This document shows positions 17,892 to 25,744 of a stretch of DNA of 64,000 nucleotides, one piece after another. The DNA is from CAZPRY01 sp964589175 (GTDB lineage: Bacteria > Fidelibacterota > UBA2242). The notes beneath the pieces were generated by a model, which was not told the origin of the DNA, ran no database searches, and was given only the letters and a program-made list of their open reading frames with translations. Within the stretch, counting starts at the first letter, position 1. Every line of letters begins with the position of its first letter. The stretch lies in the NCBI GenBank assembly GCA_964589175.1, contig CAZPRY010000022.1, forward strand, positions 3,429 through 67,428, read 5' to 3'. The translations under genes and the position numbers were made by a program.

Positions 17892-19592
17892 ATGGTAGCC
17901 GGAATGAACCGAATTCAAAAACGCATGCGCATCCAGCCGGGTGTCTTAGCTACGGTTTTTATTATTTTATTCCTTCTGTTGGCTGTTTCCGGCTATGTGG
18001 AGTTTCTCGGCCGTCGCCGCAGTGTGATTACACTGATGTCCCAAAATGCCGGCAATCTCTCCGCCATCATCCAGAAATCCGCGGTTAATTCCATTCTCAG
18101 CAATGATCTGCTGGAGGACGAAATCGTCGAGCGCCTGCTTACGACGCTACATCTGATTGACCATCTCGACGAGGAAGGCTTTGTCACAAACGCCTATCTG
18201 AAAGAATTTGCGGAAGACGATAAGCTGTACCGTATCCATATTTTCGATTCGCAAGGGAAAAAGGTTTACAGCAGCACGGAGAATCACCTGCAAGTGCCGT
18301 CGCCGCCGGAGATCGATTCGGTCCTGAGTGGCGAGCGGGATAAGATGGTTTTGGGTGTACGAACCGCAAGCGGTGAACCCGGGCAGCGTTTCGGCGTGGC
18401 GATTCACCGGAGTAAAGGCGGAGCGATTCTGGCGAATATCGATGCCCGGCAGATTCTCGATTTCCGCAAGGAAATCGGGATTGGCTCCCTGATAAATTCG
18501 ATCGCCGAGGATGCGGTCGTGAATTACATCGCGATTCAGGATTCGCTCGGAATTCTGGCTGCTTCGGAAAATGTCGATTCGTTATCATCTTTTCAATCCG
18601 ATCCGTTCCTCGGGGAAGTCAGCCAGTCGCAGGGTTTCCGTTGGCGCATTCTGGAACGTGGCGAACTCAAACTGTTCGAAAGCGTGCGGCCTTTTGCAAT
18701 TGCCGGAACCTCGTACGGTCTCATCCGTATCGGCATGAATTATGAGCCGATTCGGGCCATCGAGATTGTCGCGATGCGTCAGACGGCCATCCGGCTGGTA
18801 ATTCTTCTGCTGGTCGGGTTTGTCCTGTTTGCTTTTTCGATCGCGGCCCAGAACGTCAATCTGCTTGAGAAGGAAAAACAGAAGATTACCGAAGATGTCT
18901 ACCGGCTGCAGGCCGATCTGAGACAGAAGGAGCGGCTGAGCGCCATGGGTGAACTGGCGGCGGGGGTAGCCCATGAAATCCGCAATCCGCTCAACGCGAT
19001 TTCTATGACGGTCCAACGTCTCGGCCGTGAATTCCCGCCGGCCGAAAACGCCGGGGAACAACTGCAATTAATCCGAATTGTGCGCAAAGAGATTGACCGG
19101 ATCGGGAATATCATCCGGCAGTTTCTGCAATTCGCGCGGCCGCAGTCGCTGCACCTGCAGGACGGTCAGCTTGATGAAACTCTCAACCGCGTTCTGGAAC
19201 TGTATCGCAGTAAACTGGGAAGTCACGATATCCGGCTCGAGTGGAATCCGGTGAAATCAATCCGGGCCCGTTATGACGAGGAGAAAATCTCCCAGGTGTT
19301 CGTAAACCTGATTGAGAATGCCGTCCAAGCCATGCCCGGGGGCGGGGAACTCCATTGCCGGATGGACAGACAGCATAATAAAATCAGGGTGATTTTTCGG
19401 GATACGGGGACCGGCATTGAGGAGCAAAATTTGGATAAGATTTTCAACCTGTATTTCACTACCAAAGCCGACGGCACAGGACTCGGTCTGGCGCAGGTCT
19501 ACCAGATCGTCGCCGAACACGGCGGCTCGATCGAAGTCGCCAGCCGGATTGGCGAAGGCACGACGTTTACAATAGATTTAAAGAGTAAGTGA
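17892..19592 (+). CDS. membrane sensor histidine kinase (partner of NtrC-type regulator)
   Basis: A roughly 566-residue inner-membrane kinase. A first helix (VFIILFLLLAVSGYVEF) and a second (LVILLLVGFVLFAFSIA) bracket a periplasmic sensor region of about 250 residues. A coiled-coil linker leads to HisKA with the phosphorylated His in GVAHEIRNPLNAIS, then the HATPase with N box FVNLIENAVQAM, G1 RDTGTGIEE and G2 GTGLGLAQVY. This is the AtoS/ZraS-like architecture that pairs with sigma-54 activators. The start is uncertain: a TTG lies at 17862 and further ATGs at 17892 and 17904, none with a strong ribosome site. The regulator gene begins 12 bp downstream. Confidence 0.92.
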   Translation: MVAGMNRIQKRMRIQPGVLATVFIILFLLLAVSGYVEFLGRRRSVITLMSQNAGNLSAIIQKSAVNSILSNDLLEDEIVERLLTTLHLIDHLDEEGFVTNAYLKEFAEDDKLYRIHIFDSQGKKVYSSTENHLQVPSPPEIDSVLSGERDKMVLGVRTASGEPGQRFGVAIHRSKGGAILANIDARQILDFRKEIGIGSLINSIAEDAVVNYIAIQDSLGILAASENVDSLSSFQSDPFLGEVSQSQGFRWRILERGELKLFESVRPFAIAGTSYGLIRIGMNYEPIRAIEIVAMRQTAIRLVILLLVGFVLFAFSIAAQNVNLLEKEKQKITEDVYRLQADLRQKERLSAMGELAAGVAHEIRNPLNAISMTVQRLGREFPPAENAGEQLQLIRIVRKEIDRIGNIIRQFLQFARPQSLHLQDGQLDETLNRVLELYRSKLGSHDIRLEWNPVKSIRARYDEEKISQVFVNLIENAVQAMPGGGELHCRMDRQHNKIRVIFRDTGTGIEEQNLDKIFNLYFTTKADGTGLGLAQVYQIVAEHGGSIEVASRIGEGTTFTIDLKSK

Positions 19593-19604
19593 GGAGTTTA
19601 GCCG

Positions 19605-20954
19605 ATGCTGAATATGTCGGTGGTGGTAATCGACGACGACGCCGCGCAATGCGAGATACTGGGCGGTTTTCTGCGGAAACTGGGTTGCGAGGTGTTGACC
19701 TGCAATTCGGGCGCTGTTTGCATTGAGAAGATTAAGCAACGTTACGTCGATGTAGTCATCAGTGATTTTCGTATGCCGGGGATGACGGGACTCGAAGTCC
19801 TCCAAAAAGTCAAGGAGATCAATCCCGAAATCCAGGTGCTTATCCTGACTGCTTACGGCACTGTGGAAGATGCTGTCGAAGCGATGCAGAGCGGGGCCTG
19901 GGATTACCTTTCCAAGCCGGTGGACCTGGAAGAATTGGAGTTGAAATTACGCAAGATCGCCGCCCACAACACCCTGATCCGCGAAAATCAGGTTCTACGC
20001 TCGCAGGTGGAACAGGAGAAACCGAACACTCCGATCATTTACCAAAGCAACGTGATGGCTGAGTTGCTCAATCTCATCGCGCGCGTCAGCGACAGCAATG
20101 CGGCAATCCTGATCCAGGGCGAGAGCGGGACCGGCAAAGAACTGGTCGCGAAAACCATACACAGTCTTTCCTCGCGCAAAGACAAACCGTTTGTGGCTGT
20201 GAACTGCGCCGCCATCCCGGAAACGCTGTTCGAGAGCGAACTGTTCGGGCATGAGAAAGGTGCTTTTACGGGCGCCCAGGAACGCCGTACGGGTCGCTTT
20301 GAAATCGCCGACGGCGGCACGCTCTTCCTCGATGAAGTGGCGGATATCCCCCTGAATATCCAGGTCAAACTGCTGCGCGTCCTGCAGGAAAAGGAGTTTC
20401 AGCGCCTGGGCTCTTCACAAAGCTATCGCAGTGATGCGCGCATCATCTCGGCCACGAATAAGGACATTCAGAAAATGATCGACGATGGAAAATTCCGCCC
20501 GGATCTCTACTTTCGTCTGGGCGTGATCCCGGTGACGCTTCCGGCTTTACGCGAGCGGCGTGAGGATATCAAAGCGCTGGCGGAACATTTTATGCGCAAG
20601 CACTCAGATTTGAACCGACGCAAAATCTCAGGCATATCTTCCGAAGGGCTGGATATCCTGGTGCGCTACGATTTTCCCGGTAATGTGCGCGAACTGGAAA
20701 ATCTGATCGAAAGAGCGGTAATCCTGGCCCGTTCGGAGGTGATTACGACCGACGACCTGCCGATTCGCTCTGCCGCGCCAGCGAATGTCTCGCTGAAGCA
20801 GGGTATGAACGGGCAGATCGAGGAACTGGAAATTCGTCTGATTCAAGCCGCACTGAATGAAACGAAGGGGATTCAGACAGCGGCGGCCGAAAAGCTCGGA
20901 ATCTCGGAACGCACCCTGCGATATAAGATTCAAAAATACGGTTTGGGTACGTGA
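19605..20954 (+). CDS. NtrC-family sigma-54-dependent response regulator
   Basis: A 449-residue transcription activator with the full three-domain layout. The receiver has Asp 54 in VISDFRMPGM and the acidic pocket DDD at 10-12. The AAA+ domain has Walker A GESGTGKE, the sigma-54 contact loop GAFTGA and Walker B GGTLFLDEV. The C-terminal Fis-type helix-turn-helix is TAAAEKLGISERTLRYKIQK. A GAGGAG site precedes the ATG. It lies 12 bp after the kinase gene. Two 18-bp palindromes begin just past its stop (20956), a likely binding site from which it would activate the calcium-repeat operon at 21151. Confidence 0.95.
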   Translation: MLNMSVVVIDDDAAQCEILGGFLRKLGCEVLTCNSGAVCIEKIKQRYVDVVISDFRMPGMTGLEVLQKVKEINPEIQVLILTAYGTVEDAVEAMQSGAWDYLSKPVDLEELELKLRKIAAHNTLIRENQVLRSQVEQEKPNTPIIYQSNVMAELLNLIARVSDSNAAILIQGESGTGKELVAKTIHSLSSRKDKPFVAVNCAAIPETLFESELFGHEKGAFTGAQERRTGRFEIADGGTLFLDEVADIPLNIQVKLLRVLQEKEFQRLGSSQSYRSDARIISATNKDIQKMIDDGKFRPDLYFRLGVIPVTLPALRERREDIKALAEHFMRKHSDLNRRKISGISSEGLDILVRYDFPGNVRELENLIERAVILARSEVITTDDLPIRSAAPANVSLKQGMNGQIEELEIRLIQAALNETKGIQTAAAEKLGISERTLRYKIQKYGLGT

Positions 20955-20955
20955 T

Positions 20956-20994
20956 TTCGACAAAATTGTCGAACGATTCGACATTCGTGTCGAA
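20956..20994. promoter_or_regulatory. tandem palindromic activator sites (putative NtrC-type enhancer)
   Basis: Two near-identical 18-bp inverted repeats, TTCGACAAAATTGTCGAA (20956-20973) and TTCGACATTCGTGTCGAA (20977-20994), share seven-base arms TTCGACA/TGTCGAA around a variable 4-bp centre. Their starts are 21 bp apart, two helical turns, so two dimers would sit on the same face. They lie about 100 bp upstream of a sigma-54-like promoter, the usual enhancer distance. The regulator encoded immediately upstream is the obvious binder (inference). Confidence 0.8.
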
Positions 20995-21084
20995 ACATGC
21001 TCTGCAAAATCGGCTTTTTAAAAATGATGAAAAAATCTGTTTTTCCGTCGGGTGAAATAAAATATTTCGAACTTGATTTCGACC

Positions 21085-21100
21085 TGGCATGACTGTTGAC
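21085..21100 (+). promoter_or_regulatory. possible sigma-54 promoter
   Basis: TGGCATGACTGTTGAC fits the sigma-54 layout: GG at 21086-21087 and a TTG at the -12 side with the right 12-base phase. The -12 dinucleotide reads GA rather than the highly conserved GC, which weakens the call. The position, about 110 bp after the paired palindromes and about 50 bp before the ATG at 21151, supports it. Confidence 0.4.
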
Positions 21101-21150
21101 ATAGTAATTACCGGAGAGTTTGAAATCAAGAAACGAAAAGGAGTAAAGCA

Positions 21151-21654
21151 ATGAAGAATCTCAGACTTTTAGCAGTTTTGGCGGTCGTAGCGGCTTTTGC
21201 ATGGGTGATGATGCCTGCAACAGTCCAGGCCCAAACCGTAAATCACGGTCCGCGTTTCGTGGACGAAAACGGTGATGGATATAACGACAACGCCCCCGAT
21301 GCGGATGGCGATGGTATCCCGAATGGTCAGGATCCCGACTACGTTCCGGTCGGCAACGGCGGACAGGGGCCCCGGCACGGCGGCGACTTCGTCGATGAAG
21401 ACGGCGATGGTTTCAATGACAACGCCCCGGACGCGGACGGCGACGGCATTCCGAACGGTCAGGATCCCGATTACGTACCTTCAGGTAACGGTCGCAATGG
21501 CGGACAGGGTTTCCATAACTCGGATTCCGGCTCCGGTCGCAGCGAGCGCGGTAACCGGGTAAATCGCCCCGAACGCGGTCAGCGCCGTGGTTCCAATTCG
21601 GGTGCCCAAGAGCGCAAAGGCGTGAATGCGAATGCCCCGGCAACTCAGGAATAA
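21151..21654 (+). CDS. secreted calcium-repeat protein (thrombospondin type 3 / EF-hand-like)
   Basis: A 167-residue exported protein with a signal peptide ending at about TVQAQT. The mature part has two near-identical units, each with FVDEDGDGFNDN followed by APDADGDGIPNGQDPDY. These are Asp-rich DxDxDG loops of the thrombospondin type 3 or EF-hand-like kind that bind Ca2+. A basic Gly/Arg/Asn-rich tail (SGRSERGNRVNRPERGQRR) follows. An AAAAGGAG ribosome site precedes the ATG. It is the first gene of the operon behind the enhancer-like palindromes, so expression probably depends on the upstream two-component system. A periplasmic or surface metal-binding role is inference. Confidence 0.82.
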   Translation: MKNLRLLAVLAVVAAFAWVMMPATVQAQTVNHGPRFVDENGDGYNDNAPDADGDGIPNGQDPDYVPVGNGGQGPRHGGDFVDEDGDGFNDNAPDADGDGIPNGQDPDYVPSGNGRNGGQGFHNSDSGSGRSERGNRVNRPERGQRRGSNSGAQERKGVNANAPATQE

Positions 21655-21663
21655 AGGTTTTAA

Positions 21664-21690
21664 TGGGTCAGGGACTTGTTCCCTGACCCA
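21664..21690 (+). promoter_or_regulatory. strong hairpin between the two calcium-repeat genes
   Basis: A perfect 11-bp stem TGGGTCAGGGA / TCCCTGACCCA with a five-base loop, followed by CTCTTTT. It may be a partial terminator or a processing/stability element that sets the ratio between the first gene and the two downstream genes. Confidence 0.65.
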
Positions 21691-21711
21691 CTCTTTTCCC
21701 TGGAGAAAGAG

Positions 21712-22326
21712 ATGAAAAAAGTGAATTTTCGCAGTATCAGAACGGTTCTCATCGGAGGGTTGATCACCCTGACTTTTGTTTTTGCCCAGCAGATGGGAGC
21801 GGGCGAAAGGACCTCGAGGCAGTTCATTGATGAAAACCGGGACGGTCTTAACGATTGGTTCCGGGATGCCAACGGCGACGGGATCAACGATGTGGATCTG
21901 AAATCGTACCCACACGCCTTTCCGTTTGAAGATAAAAACGGAGATGGCAAAAACGACCGGTTCGTCGATGAGGACGGGGACGGCGTCAATGACCTGTCGA
22001 CGTCTTTTGTCGATTATGACGGCGACAAATGGAACGATAATATCATCGATGCCGATCACGATTGGATCAACGATATCACCGGTACGATCTACAATCGCCG
22101 CTCTTTGTTCGGCGGACGCTATGGGGCAGTTTGGGAGGAGCGGGGAATGCGGGCGAAAGATTTTGTGGATGAAAACGGCGACGGGCAATGCGATCAGTTC
22201 GGGGCCGGTGCGATGGGGCACCGTCGGATGGACCGTTTCGTAGATACTGATGGGGACGGTGTCAGCGACGGACGGGCTTTCGATCGGCATAGACGCGGGC
22301 CCGGTAATCAGCGGAAAAACCGATGA
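21712..22326 (+). CDS. exported EF-hand-like repeat protein
   Basis: A 204-residue protein with a leader (RTVLIGGLITLTFVFAQQMG) and at least six Asp-rich loops: FIDENRDGLNDW, RDANGDGINDV, FEDKNGDGKNDR, FVDEDGDGVNDL, FVDYDGDKWNDN, FVDENGDGQCDQ and FVDTDGDGVSDG. These match calcium-binding DxDxDGxxD loops. The central VDADHDW-like unit is degenerate. The ATG at 21712 has GGAGAAAGAG before it, and the stop overlaps the next ATG by four bases. It is paralogous in style to the gene before it, but the loops are single rather than paired. Likely a periplasmic metal-binding partner of the downstream barrel-like protein. Confidence 0.8.
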   Translation: MKKVNFRSIRTVLIGGLITLTFVFAQQMGAGERTSRQFIDENRDGLNDWFRDANGDGINDVDLKSYPHAFPFEDKNGDGKNDRFVDEDGDGVNDLSTSFVDYDGDKWNDNIIDADHDWINDITGTIYNRRSLFGGRYGAVWEERGMRAKDFVDENGDGQCDQFGAGAMGHRRMDRFVDTDGDGVSDGRAFDRHRRGPGNQRKNR

Positions 22327-23507
22327 GACGTTCGCTTATTTTCTTATCACTCGCATTCATCGGATTATTCCACGGATTTGCAGAAGCCCAGTGGCGGATG
22401 CAAATTTCCACCACGACCAACTACTATGACAACCTGCTGCGAACCTATTCACCGGTTCGGGATTACGGCTTCATTCCCGGAGCCGATATAGCCTACACCG
22501 GGAAACAGGTTGAGGTGTACTACAGCAGCAGTTTTTTCGGACTTGTGGAAAACCGCCAATACAATTACCAGTACCACGAAATTGGCGGGAACTATTTTTT
22601 CACGCATCGGCAAACGCTAAACGGTGTGTTGGGCGCTGATTATTCGATTCGCAAAGACCGCCAGGATTTCGACTATTATGATTTTTCGCAAATCCATGCT
22701 TATTCCGATTTAAAATGGTATCCGCTCAATTGGATGATGATTACGGGCGGCTTATCCGCGCAATATAAAATGTTTCCAAAAGTGGAAGAGTGGGACCATG
22801 TCGAGTCATGGCTGTATCTGACCCAGAGCCTGTTTCTGAAAACCCGAACCACACTGCGTTGGGGGCTTGACATTCGCCACCGCAATTTTCTGCCCTACAT
22901 GGTCGCGGTCGAGTCCGAATCCAACGAGACAAGCGGGAACGGCTGGGGCAGGCAACTGTCCAATCGATATGTGCAGGAGGAGCTGAGTTCGTTGTGGCAA
23001 TGGCAACTGCAGCTGCGCATCGCCCAGTCTCTGGGAAGAAAATTGGGTGGTTATACCGAATTCAGGCACCTGAATACGCCCTCGGGCGGCAATCCGTATG
23101 AATTGGAGATCGACAGCTTCAGCCCGATCGACGACTATTTCGGTTACTCGGGCAACAGCTGGAACACCTCGCTCAAATATAAAATATCTCCCGCTTTCTG
23201 GATCAATGGCCGGTTTACCCTGTTCAGCCAGGAGTATCTGAATCGTCCCGTCTATCTCTTCGATAAAGAAACCGGGAGCTTCCTGATGGATGGTGAGGAT
23301 TACATCATTCTGGAACCCCGTCGGGAAGATAGCGGAACTGTCCTGGATATTACATTGGGATTGGATATCGCCCGAATTTTCGACAGAGCCTCCAACCTGG
23401 GATGCAGCACAACCCTCACGCTTCGCGACAACCGATCGAACGATGCGTATTTTTCCTATAAAGATTCTGCCTTTACATTCGCCGTTACCTACGATTTTCA
23501 ATGGTAA
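22323..23507 (+). CDS. outer-membrane beta-barrel-like protein
   Basis: A 394-residue exported protein with a signal peptide ending AEAQW. The mature part is dense in alternating aromatic and polar residues and ends FAVTYDFQW, a terminal aromatic expected for an outer-membrane barrel. I do not recognise a specific family; the many Tyr/Trp strands and lack of cysteines fit a channel or structural barrel. It overlaps the previous gene by four bases, so it is coupled to the calcium-repeat protein, and the three genes form the output of the adjacent two-component system. Confidence 0.7.
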   Translation: MRRSLIFLSLAFIGLFHGFAEAQWRMQISTTTNYYDNLLRTYSPVRDYGFIPGADIAYTGKQVEVYYSSSFFGLVENRQYNYQYHEIGGNYFFTHRQTLNGVLGADYSIRKDRQDFDYYDFSQIHAYSDLKWYPLNWMMITGGLSAQYKMFPKVEEWDHVESWLYLTQSLFLKTRTTLRWGLDIRHRNFLPYMVAVESESNETSGNGWGRQLSNRYVQEELSSLWQWQLQLRIAQSLGRKLGGYTEFRHLNTPSGGNPYELEIDSFSPIDDYFGYSGNSWNTSLKYKISPAFWINGRFTLFSQEYLNRPVYLFDKETGSFLMDGEDYIILEPRREDSGTVLDITLGLDIARIFDRASNLGCSTTLTLRDNRSNDAYFSYKDSAFTFAVTYDFQW

Positions 23508-23634
23508 TCCCCGGTCTTTACGCCTAAACACCCCCCAATTCATTAAATAAGGGCAAACTACTGTTTCCGATTAACGAATTATTGCGTATCTTGTTCTTAA
23601 AGATATCAATATCAATGCCGATCGGGAGGTTGCA

Positions 23635-24135
23635 GTGGATATTAACAGAGCCATTGAAATTTTAAAGACGGCGATTCTCATGGAACGGCAGGGCAAAGCG
23701 TTTTACAGCGTCGTCGCCAGCCAGACGCAGAGCAGTGCAGTGAAGGATGTTTTTACCTTGATGGCAGCAGAAGAGGACGGACACATTGATTTTCTGACCC
23801 GGCAGTTCAAGCATTTTGCCCAACGCCACGAATTTCTCAGCAAGGATGAACTGGGGCTTCCCGCGGCAGTCGACCGGGAGATTCTGACGCAGGAGGTATG
23901 TAAGCAGATCACGGCCGCCAGCTACGAAGCAGCCGCCATCTCGGCCGCGATTGACATGGAAAACCGCTCGGTCATGGTCTACGCGGAGCGCGCGCGCGAA
24001 ACTACCGATATCCATGAGCAAGAACTTTACGAATTTCTGGCCGATTGGGAGAAGGAACATACCCGCATCCTGACGGATATGAACGAACAATTAATGGAAG
24101 AGGTTTGGAACGATAACCAGTTCTGGCCCTTTTAA
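23635..24135 (+). CDS. ferritin-like (rubrerythrin-type) diiron domain protein
   Basis: A 166-residue cytosolic four-helix-bundle protein. Metal ligands appear as Glu in LMERQGKAFY, the ExxH of AAEEDGHIDFL (around 46-50), a third-helix Glu in IDMENRSVMVYAE and the ExxH in WEKEHTRIL. No rubredoxin domain follows. Such proteins detoxify peroxide or store iron. The GTG start is supported by GGGAGG about seven bases upstream. It seems to be transcribed alone, between the calcium-repeat operon and the GH32 gene. Confidence 0.8.
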   Translation: MDINRAIEILKTAILMERQGKAFYSVVASQTQSSAVKDVFTLMAAEEDGHIDFLTRQFKHFAQRHEFLSKDELGLPAAVDREILTQEVCKQITAASYEAAAISAAIDMENRSVMVYAERARETTDIHEQELYEFLADWEKEHTRILTDMNEQLMEEVWNDNQFWPF

Positions 24136-24183
24136 TTGCTTGCCTGAAACCGTTTTTACGGTGATTTGCAGAAACACAATAAT

Positions 24184-25557
24184 ATGATCTCTGCTTCGGG
24201 TTTTACTACTTCGGAAACCGAAAACAACGAAGCGCCGCCGCTCTATAACGAACGTTATCGGCCGCAATTTCATTTTACGGCATCCAGGAACTGGCTGAAC
24301 GACCCCAACGGCTGTGTCTATTTTGACGGCGAATATCACCTTTTCTTTCAGCATAACCCGGAGGGCTGCGAATGGGGAAACATGAGCTGGGGGCACGCCG
24401 TCAGCCGCGACCTTGTCCATTGGCGGCAACTGCCGCCCGCGATCCGGCCCTACGCCGGAGGAATGATCTACTCCGGTTCGGCGGTGGTTGACTTTCAAAA
24501 TACGGCCGGCTTTGCGAAGGGAAATGAGACTGCGCTGGTAGCGGCTTTTACGCATGCCCGCAAACCGTTCGGGCAGGCGCTGGCCCACAGTGTCGATCAC
24601 GGGCGCAGCTGGCAGCTTTATAACGGCGGCGAACCCGTGGTGCCGAATCAGGGTATCAATCCGGAAGAACGCGATCCGAAAATATTCTGGTATGCGCCGA
24701 CCGGGAAATGGGTGATGCTGCTGTGGATGGAACGGGGCGTCGTCCGCTTTTTTACGTCCGGCGATCTGAAACAGTGGATACACACTTCCGATTTTCTTGC
24801 GGCGGATTTCTATGAATGCCCGGATTTGTTCGAACTGCCCGTTGATGATAATCCGCTTCGCAAGAAATGGGTTTTACAGGAAGCATCGTCCCGATACTGG
24901 ATCGGGGATTTCGACGGTGAGGCCTTTACGGCGGAGCAGGGACCGTTGCGGGGAGATTACGGTAAGAATTTCTACGCCGCCCAGACCTGGAATCATGTGC
25001 CGGATCGATGCGTTCAAATTGCCTGGATGGACGGGGGCCAGTATCCCGGAATGCCGTTCAACCAGCAGATGACATTCCCCTGCGAACTGAGTCTGAGGAC
25101 ATTTCCGGACGGTTTGCGTCTGTGCCGCTGGCCTGTGCGCGAGATCGGGTCGATTTATACGGATACGGTGGAGATTGCGGATTTGCTGCTGAAACCGGAC
25201 CAGAATCCGCTTTCTGAAATTTCCGGCAGTCTTTTCGATATAAGTCTGACGATTGAAAAAGATGCGGCTTCTGAATTCAGCATCCACCTGCAAGATCGTA
25301 CGATCATAATCCGGCAGGACACCGTCAGTTGCCCGGAGATGGCTGTTGAAGTTCCTTTGCCGGCAACCGACCGGATTGATTTGCGAATCCTGCTGGACCG
25401 CAGTTCAATCGAAGTTTTTGTGAATCGGGGGGCGATTTCCATGAGTTCCTGCATCCTTCCCCGCCGTCTCGATACCAGTCTCAAGTTCAATTCAAAGAAC
25501 GGACCGACCCACATCCGCTCTCTGCGGGTTCAGCGTCTGAAATCGATCTGGCGCTGA
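24184..25557 (+). CDS. GH32 fructosidase (levanase/inulinase/invertase family)
   Basis: A 457-residue glycoside hydrolase. All three GH32 landmarks are present: nucleophile Asp 40 in WLNDPNG, the RDP motif in EERDPKIFW and the acid/base Glu in YECPDLFEL. The N-terminal five-blade propeller is followed by a beta-sandwich (about 320-457). No signal peptide is visible, so it is probably cytosolic and acts on imported fructosides. A TTG at 24166 is an alternative start; neither start has a convincing ribosome site. The GH38 gene lies about 190 bp downstream, suggesting a small sugar-use region. Confidence 0.9.
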   Translation: MISASGFTTSETENNEAPPLYNERYRPQFHFTASRNWLNDPNGCVYFDGEYHLFFQHNPEGCEWGNMSWGHAVSRDLVHWRQLPPAIRPYAGGMIYSGSAVVDFQNTAGFAKGNETALVAAFTHARKPFGQALAHSVDHGRSWQLYNGGEPVVPNQGINPEERDPKIFWYAPTGKWVMLLWMERGVVRFFTSGDLKQWIHTSDFLAADFYECPDLFELPVDDNPLRKKWVLQEASSRYWIGDFDGEAFTAEQGPLRGDYGKNFYAAQTWNHVPDRCVQIAWMDGGQYPGMPFNQQMTFPCELSLRTFPDGLRLCRWPVREIGSIYTDTVEIADLLLKPDQNPLSEISGSLFDISLTIEKDAASEFSIHLQDRTIIIRQDTVSCPEMAVEVPLPATDRIDLRILLDRSSIEVFVNRGAISMSSCILPRRLDTSLKFNSKNGPTHIRSLRVQRLKSIWR

Positions 25558-25744
25558 TTTGTTATCCATGGAATCCGTTACGGTACGCTCCCCCCTGCGC
25601 GATTATTCGGTTTCATTTTCGCGAAATTCTACTAGCTTTGAGGCCTTGAAAACCGGCGGTGTTTGACGAGGCTCAGCTTCTATTTCGGACCGCATCGTTT
25701 CAATTTGCCGGAAATCGCCGATTCATTTCGCAAAGGAGACAAGG

